64,000 nucleotides of DNA from Nocardioides sp. L-11A (lineage in GTDB: Bacteria; Actinomycetota; Actinomycetes; Propionibacteriales; Nocardioidaceae): positions 1,488,001 to 1,552,000 of the forward strand of contig CP124680.1 in assembly GCA_029961745.1 (NCBI GenBank). Reading direction: 5' to 3'. Below are positions 41,604 through 50,066 of this stretch, piece after piece. A program made the translations under genes and the position numbers. Every line of letters starts with the position of its first letter. The first letter of the stretch is position 1. Below the pieces are notes generated by a model. That model worked only from the letters and a program-made list of their open reading frames with translations. It had not been told where the DNA came from and did no database searches.

Positions 41604-43114
41604 GCGGCCGTCCCTTCGGGGCGCTCGCCGGCCATCATCAGGCCGAGGGTCTCGCGGGGGGTGTCGGCCGGCACGATGCCGACCACCTGCCCGCGGTAGA
41701 GGACCATGATCCGGTCGGACAGGGCGACGATCTCGTCCAGCTCGGTGGACACCAGGAGCACCGGGACACCGGAGTCCCGGGTGGCGACGACCTGCTTGTG
41801 GATGAACTCGATGGAGCCGACGTCGACCCCACGGGTCGGCTGGGCGGCGACCAGCAGGCTGAGGTCGCGGGAGAGCTCGCGGGCGACGACGACCTTCTGC
41901 TGGTTGCCGCCGGAGAGCTGGTTGGCCCTGGCCTGGATGCCGGACGCGCGGACGTCGTACTCGACGAGCTTGCGCTGGGCGAACTCCTCGAGCACCCCGC
42001 TGCGGACCGTGCCGGCGGACACGAACGGCTTGCCGTGGCTGCGGTTGAGCATGAGGTTCTCGGCGATGGTGAACTCGCCGACCAGGCCGTCGACCTGCCG
42101 GTCCTCGGGCACGAAGCCGACGCCGGCGTCGAGGACCTTGCGCACCGACCTCCCGACCAGCTCGTGCTCGCCCAGCCGGATCGAGCCGCGCACGTGGGTC
42201 TGCAGGCCCATGATCGCCTCGGTGAGCTCGGTCTGCCCGTTGCCCTGGACGCCGGCCACGCCGAGCACCTCGCCCCGGGCGATCGAGAAGCTGATGCCGT
42301 CGAGGTGGGTGTGGCCGGTCTCGTCGAGCACCCGCAGGTCGCGGACGACGAGGGCGTCGGGCCCGGGCTGGGCCGGCTCCTTGTGCACGGTCAGCTCCAC
42401 CGGCCGGCCGACCATGAGCGAGGCGAGCTCGGCGTTGGTCGCGGTGGGGCTGGCCTCGCCGACGACGGCGCCGCGCCGGATCACGGTGATCCGGTCGGCG
42501 ATGGCGCGCACCTCGCGCAGCTTGTGGCTGATGAAGACGATCGCGGTGCCGGACTCGCGGAGCTGGCGCATGATGCCCATCAGCTCGTCGGTCTCCTGCG
42601 GGGTCAGCACCGCGGTCGGCTCGTCGAAGACGAGCACGCGGGCGTCGCGGGAGAGCGCCTTGATGATCTCGACCCGCTGCTGGACGCCGACGGGCAGGGT
42701 CTCGACCAGCGCGTCGGGGTCGACGTCGAACCCGAACCGCTGGGAGATCTCCCGGACCCGCTCGCGCGCGGCGCCGATGTCGAGGGTCCCGGCGAAGCCG
42801 GTGGCCTCGTTGCCGAGCATGACGTTCTCGGCGACGGTGAAGACGGGGACCAGCATGAAGTGCTGGTGGACCATGCCGATGCCGGCGGCCATCGCGTCGC
42901 CGGGCCCGGCGAACCTCCGCACCTCGCCGTCGAGGACCAGCTCGCCCTCGTCGGCCTGGTAGAGCCCGTAGAGCACGTTCATCAGGGTGGACTTGCCCGC
43001 GCCGTTCTCACCGAGGAGGGCATGGATCTCGCCCTCGTTGACGGTGAGGGAGATCCGGTCGTTGGCGACCAGGGGGCCGAAGCGCTTGGTGATGCCCCGG
43101 AGTTCGAGCGTCAT
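41600..43114 (-). CDS. nucleoside ABC transporter ATPase (two nucleotide-binding domains)
   Basis: A 504-residue double ATPase as in ribose and BMP-type importers. The first domain has Walker A GENGAGKST, signature LPVGVQQRVEI and Walker B VLVFDEPTAVLT; the second has the degenerate Walker A GVQGNGQTE, signature LSGGNQQKVVVAREL and AAQPTRGVD in place of a normal Walker B, which is usual for this family. ATG at 43114 is preceded by AGAGG. A strong hairpin lies between it and the BMP gene. Confidence 0.95.
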   Translation of the reverse strand: MTLELRGITKRFGPLVANDRISLTVNEGEIHALLGENGAGKSTLMNVLYGLYQADEGELVLDGEVRRFAGPGDAMAAGIGMVHQHFMLVPVFTVAENVMLGNEATGFAGTLDIGAARERVREISQRFGFDVDPDALVETLPVGVQQRVEIIKALSRDARVLVFDEPTAVLTPQETDELMGIMRQLRESGTAIVFISHKLREVRAIADRITVIRRGAVVGEASPTATNAELASLMVGRPVELTVHKEPAQPGPDALVVRDLRVLDETGHTHLDGISFSIARGEVLGVAGVQGNGQTELTEAIMGLQTHVRGSIRLGEHELVGRSVRKVLDAGVGFVPEDRQVDGLVGEFTIAENLMLNRSHGKPFVSAGTVRSGVLEEFAQRKLVEYDVRASGIQARANQLSGGNQQKVVVARELSRDLSLLVAAQPTRGVDVGSIEFIHKQVVATRDSGVPVLLVSTELDEIVALSDRIMVLYRGQVVGIVPADTPRETLGLMMAGERPEGTAA

Positions 43115-43190
43115 GGGGGAATCCTCTCGGAGCGGGAGTGCAGAAGCCAGCAGTTCCGCCGGGGACACGGTGGGCGGTCCGGCGCGAACG

Positions 43191-43226
43191 CCTCCGGGGG
43201 AGGTCGGAACCGACCTCCCCCGGAGG
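43191..43226 (-). terminator. very strong hairpin between BMP gene and ABC ATPase gene
   Basis: CCTCCGGGGGAGGTCGG (43191-43207) and its exact complement (43210-43226) form a 15-16-bp perfect stem with a tiny loop. It lies about 50 bases downstream of the BMP lipoprotein gene in the direction of transcription. Without a T-tract it probably acts as an mRNA-stabilising or partially terminating structure that lets the binding protein exceed the transporter. Confidence 0.6.
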
Positions 43227-43275
43227 GTGTCTCCGCCCTGCGGTCAGCGCACGGCCGACGGAGGGCAGGTGGGTG

Positions 43276-44367
43276 TCACTGGTTGAGGTAGGACGCCACC
43301 GGGATGCTGCCGTCGATGATCCCGGCCTTGACCTCGTCGAGCTCGGCCTGCAGCGTGTCGGAGATCTTCGACTCGAAGTTGTGGAACGGCGCGATGCCGA
43401 CCCCGTCGTTCTCGAGCGTGCCGACGTACGCCTCGGTGTCGAACTCGTCGTTGCCCGCGGCCACCACGGCCTCGGTCGTCGAGATCTTCATGTTCTTCAG
43501 GATCGACGTCAGGACCAGGTCCTGGGTGTTCGGGTCGGTCTCGAAGAAGTCGGCGTCGACGCCGATCATCGCGACGTCCTTGCCGGAGTCCTTGATCGCG
43601 GTGAGCGCGCCCTGGTAGATCGGGCCACCGACCGGCAGGATCACGTCGGCGTTCTGGTCGAGGATCTGCTTGGCGGCGTTGGTCGCCTTCTCGTTGGCAT
43701 CGAAGCCACCGGTGAAGACGCCCTTGTCGTTGCCCTCCCAGCCGAAGAGCTTGACGTCCTTGCCCTTCTTCTCGTTGTAGTAGTCGACGCCCTGCTTGAA
43801 GCCGTCCATGAAGATGGTGACGGTCGGGAACGGCTGGCCGCCGTAGGTGCCGACGACGCCGGTCTTCGTGTAGTCCGCCGCCGCGTAGCCGGCGAGGAAC
43901 GCGGCCTGCGCGGTGTCGTAGAGGATCGGCTTGATGTTGTCGGCGTCCTTGGTGCCGTCGAAGTCGTTGTCGGCGGCGTCGTCGATGAGGATGTACTCGA
44001 TGTCCGGGTTGGCCGTGGCCGACTCGACGGTCGCGGCGGAGAGCGCGAAGCCGACGGTCACGATCGCGTCACAGCCCTGGGCGACGAACTGCTCGAGCGC
44101 ACCGGCGTAGTCGTTCTCGTTCTTGGACTCGAACTCCTTGTACTCGCTGCCGAGCTCCTTGGCGGCGTCCTGCACGCCCTCGTAGCTGAGCTGGTTGAAC
44201 GACTTGTCGTCGAAGCCGCCCGCGTCGGAGAGGATGCAGGGGAGGAAGTCGCTCTTCTCCGATGCGCCCTTGTCGTCGTCGTCGGGGGCGTCCCCACAGG
44301 CGGCCAGGGCCGCGCTCGCCATCAGCGCCACGGCCGCGGCGGCCGTCGTCCTCTTCCAGGTCTTCAC
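43276..44367 (-). CDS. BMP-family nucleoside-binding lipoprotein
   Basis: A 363-residue surface lipoprotein of the BmpA/PnrA family that delivers purine or pyrimidine nucleosides to the ABC importer. Signal peptide with lipobox LAACG (about 19-23), an acidic linker, then the family start CILSDAGGFDDKSFNQLSYEG, DAIVTVGFALSAAT, YTKTGVVGTYGGQPFPTV and DVILPVGGPIYQGA. GTG at 44367 has GGAGG seven bases upstream. It leads the leftward operon and is divergent from cdd-deoA, which would process the imported nucleosides. Confidence 0.93.
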   Translation of the reverse strand: MKTWKRTTAAAAVALMASAALAACGDAPDDDDKGASEKSDFLPCILSDAGGFDDKSFNQLSYEGVQDAAKELGSEYKEFESKNENDYAGALEQFVAQGCDAIVTVGFALSAATVESATANPDIEYILIDDAADNDFDGTKDADNIKPILYDTAQAAFLAGYAAADYTKTGVVGTYGGQPFPTVTIFMDGFKQGVDYYNEKKGKDVKLFGWEGNDKGVFTGGFDANEKATNAAKQILDQNADVILPVGGPIYQGALTAIKDSGKDVAMIGVDADFFETDPNTQDLVLTSILKNMKISTTEAVVAAGNDEFDTEAYVGTLENDGVGIAPFHNFESKISDTLQAELDEVKAGIIDGSIPVASYLNQ

Positions 44368-44574
44368 AGATGTCCTCCAGGTCGACGCCCGGCTCCGAGT
44401 CGCAGGGCAGCTTGTTCTTGGTTCGCCCAGCAGAGGTGCTGGTATCCCGGGGTGCATCCTCACCCACGGACCGCTCTGCGGGAAGCGCATTCGTCGAAAC
44501 GGTTACCAACTTGGGACATTTCTCGTCCACAGGTCGGTCTGCGGAAGATCCTCGCGCAGGCGGCCCCCGGCGAC

Positions 44575-44580
44575 TAGCGT
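44575..44580 (+). promoter_or_regulatory. -10 box, leaderless cdd
   Basis: TAGCGT ends six bases before the GTG at 44587, with no ribosome binding site between, consistent with a leaderless cdd-deoA message. The same hexamer precedes the allH homologue. The rest of the 219-base divergent spacer shows no clear operator to me. Confidence 0.4.
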
Positions 44581-44586
44581 GACGCC

Positions 44587-45012
44587 GTGGTCGACTGGGA
44601 CTCCCTCACGCGGGCGGCGAGCGACATCGCCGCGCGGGCCTATGCGCCCTACTCCGGCTTCCGGGTGGGCGCCGCCGCCCTCGCCGACGACGGACGTCTG
44701 GTGGTGGGCTGCAACGTCGAGAACGCGGCGTACGGCGTCACCCTGTGCGCCGAGTGCGGGCTCGTCTCGCAGCTGCACGCCACCGGCGGTGGCCGGCTGG
44801 CCCACTTCGTGTGCGTCACCCTCGACCCGCGCGGCGCGAGCGAGGTGATCATGCCGTGCGGCCGCTGCCGCCAGCTGCTGTGGGAGGCCGGCGGCGCCGC
44901 GCTGGAGGTGCTGACGCCCCGAGGAGTGCTGCCGATGGACGCGGTCCTGCCGCAGGCGTTCGGGCCCGAGGATCTCGACCGCGTGGCCGTTCCTGGTACA
45001 AACGCACCGTGA
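44587..45012 (+). CDS. cdd: cytidine deaminase
   Basis: A 141-residue tetrameric-type cytidine deaminase converting (deoxy)cytidine to (deoxy)uridine. Zinc ligands are C54 in TLCAECG, with catalytic E56, and C91 and C94 in PCGRCRQLL; PYSGFRVGAA and GCNVENAAYG form the substrate site. The GTG start follows a -10 box at leaderless spacing. Its stop overlaps the deoA GTG by four bases. Together with deoA and the divergent BMP importer it forms a nucleoside salvage unit. Confidence 0.95.
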   Translation: MVDWDSLTRAASDIAARAYAPYSGFRVGAAALADDGRLVVGCNVENAAYGVTLCAECGLVSQLHATGGGRLAHFVCVTLDPRGASEVIMPCGRCRQLLWEAGGAALEVLTPRGVLPMDAVLPQAFGPEDLDRVAVPGTNAP

Positions 45013-46319
45013 GCAGCCAGAGCGCCCCGTCGGGCCAGCAGCACGACGCCGTCGAGGTGATCCACGCCAAGCGCGACGGACGGACCCTCAGCAGCAGCCA
45101 GATCGAGTGGATGGTCGACGCCTACACCCGCGCCGCCGTCGCCGACGAGCAGATGTCCGCGCTGCTGATGGCGATCCTCCTCAACGGCATGGACCGCCGT
45201 GAGATCTCCGACTGGACCGCGGCGATGATCGCCTCCGGCGAGCGGATGGACTTCTCCTCGCTCACCCGCCCGACGACGGACAAGCACTCCACCGGGGGAG
45301 TCGGCGACAAGATCACGCTGCCGCTCGCCCCCCTCGTCGCGGCGTGCGGGGTCGCCGTACCCCAGCTGTCGGGGCGGGGGCTGGGCCACACCGGCGGCAC
45401 CCTCGACAAGCTGGAGTCGATCCCCGGCTGGCGGGCGCAGCTGTCCAACGAGGAGATGCTCGCGCAGCTCGAGTCGGTCGGCGCGGTCATCTGCGCCGCC
45501 GGCGACGGCCTTGCGCCGGCGGACAAGAAGCTCTACGCGCTGCGCGACGTCACCGGCACCGTCGAGGCGATCCCGCTCATCGCGTCGTCGATCATGAGCA
45601 AGAAGATCGCCGAGGGCACCGGCGCCCTCGTCCTCGACGTCAAGGTCGGCAGCGGCGCCTTCATGAAGGACGTCGACCGGGCGCGGGAGCTGGCCGAGGT
45701 GATGGTGGCGCTGGGCACCGACGCGGGCGTCCGCACGGTGGCGCTGCTCACCGACATGTCCGTGCCGCTCGGCCACACGGCCGGCAACGCCATCGAGGTC
45801 GCCGAGTCGGTCGAGGTGCTCGCCGGCGGCGGTCCCGCCGACGTCGTCGAGCTCACCCTGGCCCTGGCCCGGGAGATGCTCGCGGGCGCCGGGCGCGACG
45901 ACGTCGACCCGGCCGACAGGCTCGCCGACGGCTCCGCGATGGATGCCTGGCGGCGGATGATCCAGGCCCAGGGCGGGGAGCCCGACGCCGCCCTCCCCGT
46001 CGCCCGCGAGCAGCACGTCGTCACCGCCCCGACCGACGGCGTCCTCACCCGCCTCGACGCGCTGTCCGTCGGCATCGCCGCCTGGCGCCTCGGGGCCGGC
46101 CGCGAGCGCAAGGAGGACCCGGTGCAGGCCGGTGCCGGCGTCGTCTGGCACGCCCGCCCGGGTGACGCCGTGACGGCCGGCGCGCCGCTGTTCACCCTGC
46201 ACACCGACACCCCCGAGCGCTTCGAGCGGGCACTCGCCGCGCTCGAGGGGTCCTACGACGTGGCAGCGGCCGGGACGTCGTACACGCCCCGGCCGCTGGT
46301 CATCGATCGCGTCGACTGA
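45009..46319 (+). CDS. deoA: thymidine (pyrimidine-nucleoside) phosphorylase
   Basis: A 436-residue phosphorylase that splits thymidine or deoxyuridine into base and deoxyribose-1-phosphate. The signature is SGRGLGHTGGTLDKLESIPG, preceded by KHSTGGVGDKITL (phosphate site) and followed by SSIMSKKIAEG and the C-terminal VVWHARPGDAVTAGAPLFTLH domain. Coupled to cdd. The free uracil or thymine it makes could feed the uracil-type permease substrate pool or the neighbouring ring-degrading genes, but no classic reductive pyrimidine genes are seen. Confidence 0.94.
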   Translation: MSSQSAPSGQQHDAVEVIHAKRDGRTLSSSQIEWMVDAYTRAAVADEQMSALLMAILLNGMDRREISDWTAAMIASGERMDFSSLTRPTTDKHSTGGVGDKITLPLAPLVAACGVAVPQLSGRGLGHTGGTLDKLESIPGWRAQLSNEEMLAQLESVGAVICAAGDGLAPADKKLYALRDVTGTVEAIPLIASSIMSKKIAEGTGALVLDVKVGSGAFMKDVDRARELAEVMVALGTDAGVRTVALLTDMSVPLGHTAGNAIEVAESVEVLAGGGPADVVELTLALAREMLAGAGRDDVDPADRLADGSAMDAWRRMIQAQGGEPDAALPVAREQHVVTAPTDGVLTRLDALSVGIAAWRLGAGRERKEDPVQAGAGVVWHARPGDAVTAGAPLFTLHTDTPERFERALAALEGSYDVAAAGTSYTPRPLVIDRVD

Positions 46320-46337
46320 GTCGACTGAGTCGACTGG
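46311..46337. repeat. three tandem GTCGACTGA units over deoA stop
   Basis: The 9-base unit GTCGACTGA is repeated at 46311, 46320 and 46329 (last unit ends GG). Because nine is a multiple of three, the second unit supplies another in-frame TGA after the deoA stop. The array fills the 18-base gap to the convergent YlbE-like gene, leaving little room for a terminator. Confidence 0.7.
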
Positions 46338-47750
46338 TCAGGCGCGGTCCCGCGTGCGCCGGGCCAGCTCGGCCAGCGCGGCCGGGAAGATCGACGCCGG
46401 CGGCGTGACCAGGCCGGCGCCGACCTGACCCACGCCGGCGACCTTGCCGGCCATGCCGGTGTTGATCTGCGGCAGGATGCCGGTACGGCACACCGACGAG
46501 ACGTCGATGCCGGTGGCGGCGCCGGCGAAGTCGAGCACGGGGATCGGCCAGCGATTGTTCTCGCCGATGGTGATCTCGCGCATCCGACGGCTGGTGGCCA
46601 GCGCGTCCGGGACGGTGCCGCCGACGAAGCGGACGATGGCGGGTGCCGCCGCCATCGCGAAGCCGCCGATGCCGGCGGTCTCGGTGATGGCGGAGTCGCC
46701 GATGTCGGGGTTGGCGTCGTCGGGGCCGTAGTCGCCCAGGAACAGGCCGTCGGCCAGCTGGGCGGGGCCGGTGAACCACTGGTCGCCGGTGCCGGACACC
46801 TGGATGCCGAAGTCCGTGCCGTTGCGGGCCATCGCGACCACCATCGTCGAGCCCGGTACGTCGCGCGCCGCGTCGAGCGCCAGCTTGCAGGCCGGCATGG
46901 CGACGTTGAGGAAGAAGTGGTCGTTGCCGCCCATGAAGGCGAACGCCTCGGCGACCTCCTCCGAGGAGCGCGAGGAGCGGACCAGCGACGGCGCGATGTC
47001 GCGCAGCAGCATCAGGGTGCCCGCCCGGTTGCGGTTGTGGGCCTCGTCGCCCATCTGCAGCATCTGGCCGAGGATCGCGGTCGCGTCGACCGGACCGGCG
47101 GCGGAGACGGCCTCGCCGAGCAGCGGCCCGAGCACGTCGCGCATCCAGCGCAGCCGCTCGAGCACCTCGGGGCCGTAGGCGCCGTAGCGCAGCACCTTGC
47201 CGAGACCCTCGTTCAGCGAGCAGTAGGTGCGCCGACCGGTGGCCGGGTCCTCGAGGACGAACATCCACATCGACGGCGAGACGACGCCCGCCATCGGGCC
47301 GACGGCGCTGCGGTGGTGGCACGGCTCCAACGACACCTCGGTGCCGGCGGCGAAGAGCGCCTCGGCGTCCTCCGGGTCCTCGACCAGCCCCTCGAACGCC
47401 GCGGCGCCCATCAGCGCGCCGCGCAGCGGGCCCGACGCGCGGGCCCACTCGATGGGCGGCCCGGCGTGCAGGAACTGGCCCTTCTCGAGGCCGAGCAGCT
47501 CGGAGGCGGGCGCGACGCCGACGAGCATCGCCTGCACGTCGAGCATCCGGGAGACCGCGAGCGCGTTGGCGTCGCGGCGCAGGGGGTCGGCCGCGACCGT
47601 GGCGAGGTCGTCGGAGGTGCCCTCCATCGGCGGCGTCCAGTCGACCCGCTCGACGGGCACGGCCTGGTCGGCGACGGCGGTGGCGAACATGTCGGCACCG
47701 ACCGCGGCGACGGCGGCGGGGGCGACGCTGGGCAGGGAGGTGGTGGTCAT
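46338..47750 (-). CDS. allG: YlbE/AllG-like subunit of oxamate carbamoyltransferase
   Basis: A 470-residue DUF1116 protein matching E. coli YlbE, with the family segments MARNGTDFGIQVSGTGDQWFTGPAQ, MGGNDHFFLNVAMPACK and GILPQINTGMAGKVAGVGQVGAGLV. With FdrA and YlbF it forms the E. coli enzyme that phosphorolyses oxalurate to oxamate and carbamoyl phosphate. It is the last gene of a leftward operon allH-allF-allG; its ATG overlaps the FdrA-like stop by four bases. The precise N-carbamoyl substrate here is not known. Confidence 0.85.
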   Translation of the reverse strand: MTTTSLPSVAPAAVAAVGADMFATAVADQAVPVERVDWTPPMEGTSDDLATVAADPLRRDANALAVSRMLDVQAMLVGVAPASELLGLEKGQFLHAGPPIEWARASGPLRGALMGAAAFEGLVEDPEDAEALFAAGTEVSLEPCHHRSAVGPMAGVVSPSMWMFVLEDPATGRRTYCSLNEGLGKVLRYGAYGPEVLERLRWMRDVLGPLLGEAVSAAGPVDATAILGQMLQMGDEAHNRNRAGTLMLLRDIAPSLVRSSRSSEEVAEAFAFMGGNDHFFLNVAMPACKLALDAARDVPGSTMVVAMARNGTDFGIQVSGTGDQWFTGPAQLADGLFLGDYGPDDANPDIGDSAITETAGIGGFAMAAAPAIVRFVGGTVPDALATSRRMREITIGENNRWPIPVLDFAGAATGIDVSSVCRTGILPQINTGMAGKVAGVGQVGAGLVTPPASIFPAALAELARRTRDRA

Positions 47751-49222
47751 CGGGCGCCTCCGGTGGCGAGAGCGATCGCGCGGCGGGTGGCCGCGGCGTT
47801 GGACAGGTGGACCTCGGCGCCGGCGGCGGCCAGCGCCTCGGCCTGACGGGTGAGGCCCTGCGGGTCGGCGGAGGTGCCGACGCAGGCGACGACGACGGGG
47901 ACCTCGCGGACGGCGCGGGCCGCGGCGATCGCCGGGGCGAGCCCGGCGGCCGGGTCGTCCTCGGCGCCGTGACCGAGGACGACGTCCATCAGGATCACGG
48001 CGGTGTCGGGGTCGGCCGCGACCTTGGCGAGGTGCTCCAGGCGCAGCGTCGGGTCGATCATCGGGTGCGCCCGCCCGCGGGTCAGGCCGTCGTCGCCGAA
48101 GTCGATCATCAGGTGGCCCGGCTCGAGCAGGCTGCTGTCGAGGGCCAGGTCGGGCGCGAGCGGGATGTTGCTGCGGATCGGCCCGAGCGTCTCCGCGGCG
48201 AGGAGCATCGCCTCGTCGCACAGGGTGCCGCCGACGAAGAGGCCGCGCAGCGCGCTGCCGCCGTCGGGGGCCGGTGCGGCGGGGGTGCCCCACGTCGGCC
48301 AGGCCGGTACGGCGACGCCGAGGTCGCCCAGCAGTGCCTCGACCTGCGTGGTGAGGTCGGGCTGGCCGGCGCCGAGCAGGGCGAAGCGCACCGGCGTGGT
48401 CAGCCCGGCGGCGTACTTCTCGACCGCGGCGGCCACCTCGGCGGCCGGGGGCTTCGACACCACGACGACCTGCTCGACCGCCGGGTCGGCGTCCAGCCGG
48501 TCCAGGGCGGTCATGGTGGAGATGCCGCCGATCGCCGCGGAGAGGTCGCGGCCGCCCACGCCGAGCGCGGCGGCGACGCCCACGCCCGCGGCGTCGAGGA
48601 GCGCGAGGACCTGCTGGCAGCCGGTGCCCGAGGCGGCGACGACGCCGACCTTGCCGGGGGAGACGGTGTTGGCGAAGCCGAGGCCGACGCCGCCGACGAC
48701 GGCGGTGCCGCAGTCGGGGCCCATCACGAGCAGGCCGCGCTCGCGCGCGATCCGCTTCATGGCGAGCTCCTGCTCGACCGGGACGTTGTCGCTGAAGATC
48801 ATCACGTCGACGTCGGCGTCGAGGGCGTCCATCGCCTCGACGAGGGCCGAGGCGCCCGGCACCGAGACCAGCGCCAGGTCGCCGCCCGCGCGGCGCAGCG
48901 CCGAGCCCGTGGTGCGCGGCGGCGCGGTGACCTCGCCGCCGGAGGAGCCCTTGCGGGCCGCCGCGAGCGCGGCATCGACGGCCGCCAGGGCGGCGGACAG
49001 GGCCGACTCGTCGTCGAGCCGCAGCGCCACGACCATGTCGTTGGGGCTGGCCGCGGGCAGCGTGAAGCCCATGCCCTGCAGCACCTCCACGTTCAGCTCG
49101 GTCGCCATCGCCACCTGGGCGGCGGCGACGCCGGGCGTGGCGGCGACGTCCCGGCTGACCTGCAGCAGCGCGACGCTGTCGGCGTACGCACCGGGCCGGA
49201 TCTCGACGTGCTCGACGGTCAT
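47747..49222 (-). CDS. fdrA: FdrA/AllF-like acyl-CoA-synthetase-fold subunit
   Basis: A 491-residue FdrA homologue, built from succinyl-CoA-synthetase-like domains. Seen: VMIFSDNVPVEQELAMKRIARERGLLVMGPDCGTAVVGGVGLGFAN, GVGGRDLSAAIGGISTM, and C-terminal LMIDFGDDGLTRGRAHPMIDP. In E. coli the protein is a subunit of oxamate carbamoyltransferase. It is somewhat shorter than E. coli FdrA (about 555). Start and stop each overlap the neighbouring genes by four bases, so the three subunits are made together. Confidence 0.88.
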   Translation of the reverse strand: MTVEHVEIRPGAYADSVALLQVSRDVAATPGVAAAQVAMATELNVEVLQGMGFTLPAASPNDMVVALRLDDESALSAALAAVDAALAAARKGSSGGEVTAPPRTTGSALRRAGGDLALVSVPGASALVEAMDALDADVDVMIFSDNVPVEQELAMKRIARERGLLVMGPDCGTAVVGGVGLGFANTVSPGKVGVVAASGTGCQQVLALLDAAGVGVAAALGVGGRDLSAAIGGISTMTALDRLDADPAVEQVVVVSKPPAAEVAAAVEKYAAGLTTPVRFALLGAGQPDLTTQVEALLGDLGVAVPAWPTWGTPAAPAPDGGSALRGLFVGGTLCDEAMLLAAETLGPIRSNIPLAPDLALDSSLLEPGHLMIDFGDDGLTRGRAHPMIDPTLRLEHLAKVAADPDTAVILMDVVLGHGAEDDPAAGLAPAIAAARAVREVPVVVACVGTSADPQGLTRQAEALAAAGAEVHLSNAAATRRAIALATGGAR

Positions 49223-50022
49223 CGAGTACTCCCTTCAAGGGCTTCGTTGGTGATTGCGGACTGACTGTCACGAGAGGAGAGCGCGAGGTGGGCGCCGAGC
49301 AGCATCCCGGCGCCGGAGGTGTGGCCCACGGCGAGCAGCGCGGCGACCGCGGCAGGGTCGCCGGTGGCCAGGGCGCTGCGGAAGGGCGTGATCGCCTCGC
49401 CGTCGGCGGCGTGGCGCAGCAGCGTCGCCGAGAGGCCGGTCGTGCGCGGGAGCCGCTCGCGGACCGCCGCGGCCACGGCGTGGGTGTCGCCCCCCGCAGC
49501 GCGGGTCGCGACCAGCCAGCCGGAGAGCACGTCGTCGCCGACGGGGGTCAGGCCGTCGCCGCGGCCGACGAGGGCGGACACGGCCGCGGGGTCGGCGGCG
49601 GCGAGCCGCTCGAGGGCGTCCGCCGGGAGCTGGTCGCGGGCCGGCGCGAGGTCCACGGGGACGGCGAGCAGCCGGCGTGCCGCCGCGGGGGACAGGGGCG
49701 GGGTGGCGAAGGAGACCAGACGGGTGAGGCCCACACCCAGCGGGCCGACCCGGAGCGTTCCGGACCCGGTGGCGACCGGCGCGCCGACCGCGATGCCGGG
49801 CAGGTCGGGGAGCTCGGGGAGCGCCGTGGCGATCGCGCAGGGCACGTGCACCGCGCCGCGGGCCAGCACGCCGAGGATCCGGCCGCCGAGGTCGGCGTAC
49901 ACGGCCTGGCGTCCGGCATGCACGACCGTGCCGGTCGCCGGAGGGCCGTGGAGCAGGCTGCGCAGCAGCGGCGAGCCGGCTCCTCCGACCTGCGACTCGA
50001 CCTGCGATGTGACCTGTTGCAC
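49219..50022 (-). CDS. allH: YlbF/AllH-like DUF2877 subunit
   Basis: A 267-residue DUF2877 protein matching E. coli YlbF; the diagnostic loop is VGRGDGLTPVGDDVLSGWL and the C-terminal GHTSGAGMLLGAHLAL. It is the third component of the oxamate carbamoyltransferase. The GTG at 50022 is supported by a TAGCGT -10 box (50030-50035, reverse strand) seven bases upstream, giving a leaderless start. It is divergent from the PucR gene with overlapping promoters. Confidence 0.85.
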   Translation of the reverse strand: MQQVTSQVESQVGGAGSPLLRSLLHGPPATGTVVHAGRQAVYADLGGRILGVLARGAVHVPCAIATALPELPDLPGIAVGAPVATGSGTLRVGPLGVGLTRLVSFATPPLSPAAARRLLAVPVDLAPARDQLPADALERLAAADPAAVSALVGRGDGLTPVGDDVLSGWLVATRAAGGDTHAVAAAVRERLPRTTGLSATLLRHAADGEAITPFRSALATGDPAAVAALLAVGHTSGAGMLLGAHLALSSRDSQSAITNEALEGSTR

Positions 50023-50029
50023 CTCTGGG

Positions 50030-50066
50030 ACGCTAACGGCTGGGTATCGTGCATCGAATGGTGAGC
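50030..50066. promoter_or_regulatory. back-to-back leaderless promoters of allH and pucR
   Basis: A reverse-strand TAGCGT (50030-50035) sits seven bases before the allH GTG and a forward TATCGT (50045-50050) seven bases before the pucR ATG at 50058. The -35 region of each would lie over the other gene's core promoter. GAATGGTGAGC (50056-50066) resembles half of the dyad before hyuA and may be the shared regulator site. Confidence 0.5.

Noticed and set aside
44368..44586. Riboswitch in the BMP/cdd divergent spacer
   Set aside because: No purine- or preQ1-type conserved core or long leader is visible, and cdd appears leaderless.
46338..50022. Succinyl-CoA synthetase-type enzyme
   Set aside because: FdrA has succinyl-CoA-synthetase-like domains, but the coupled DUF1116 and DUF2877 genes and the nearby carbamate kinase identify the oxamate carbamoyltransferase set instead.
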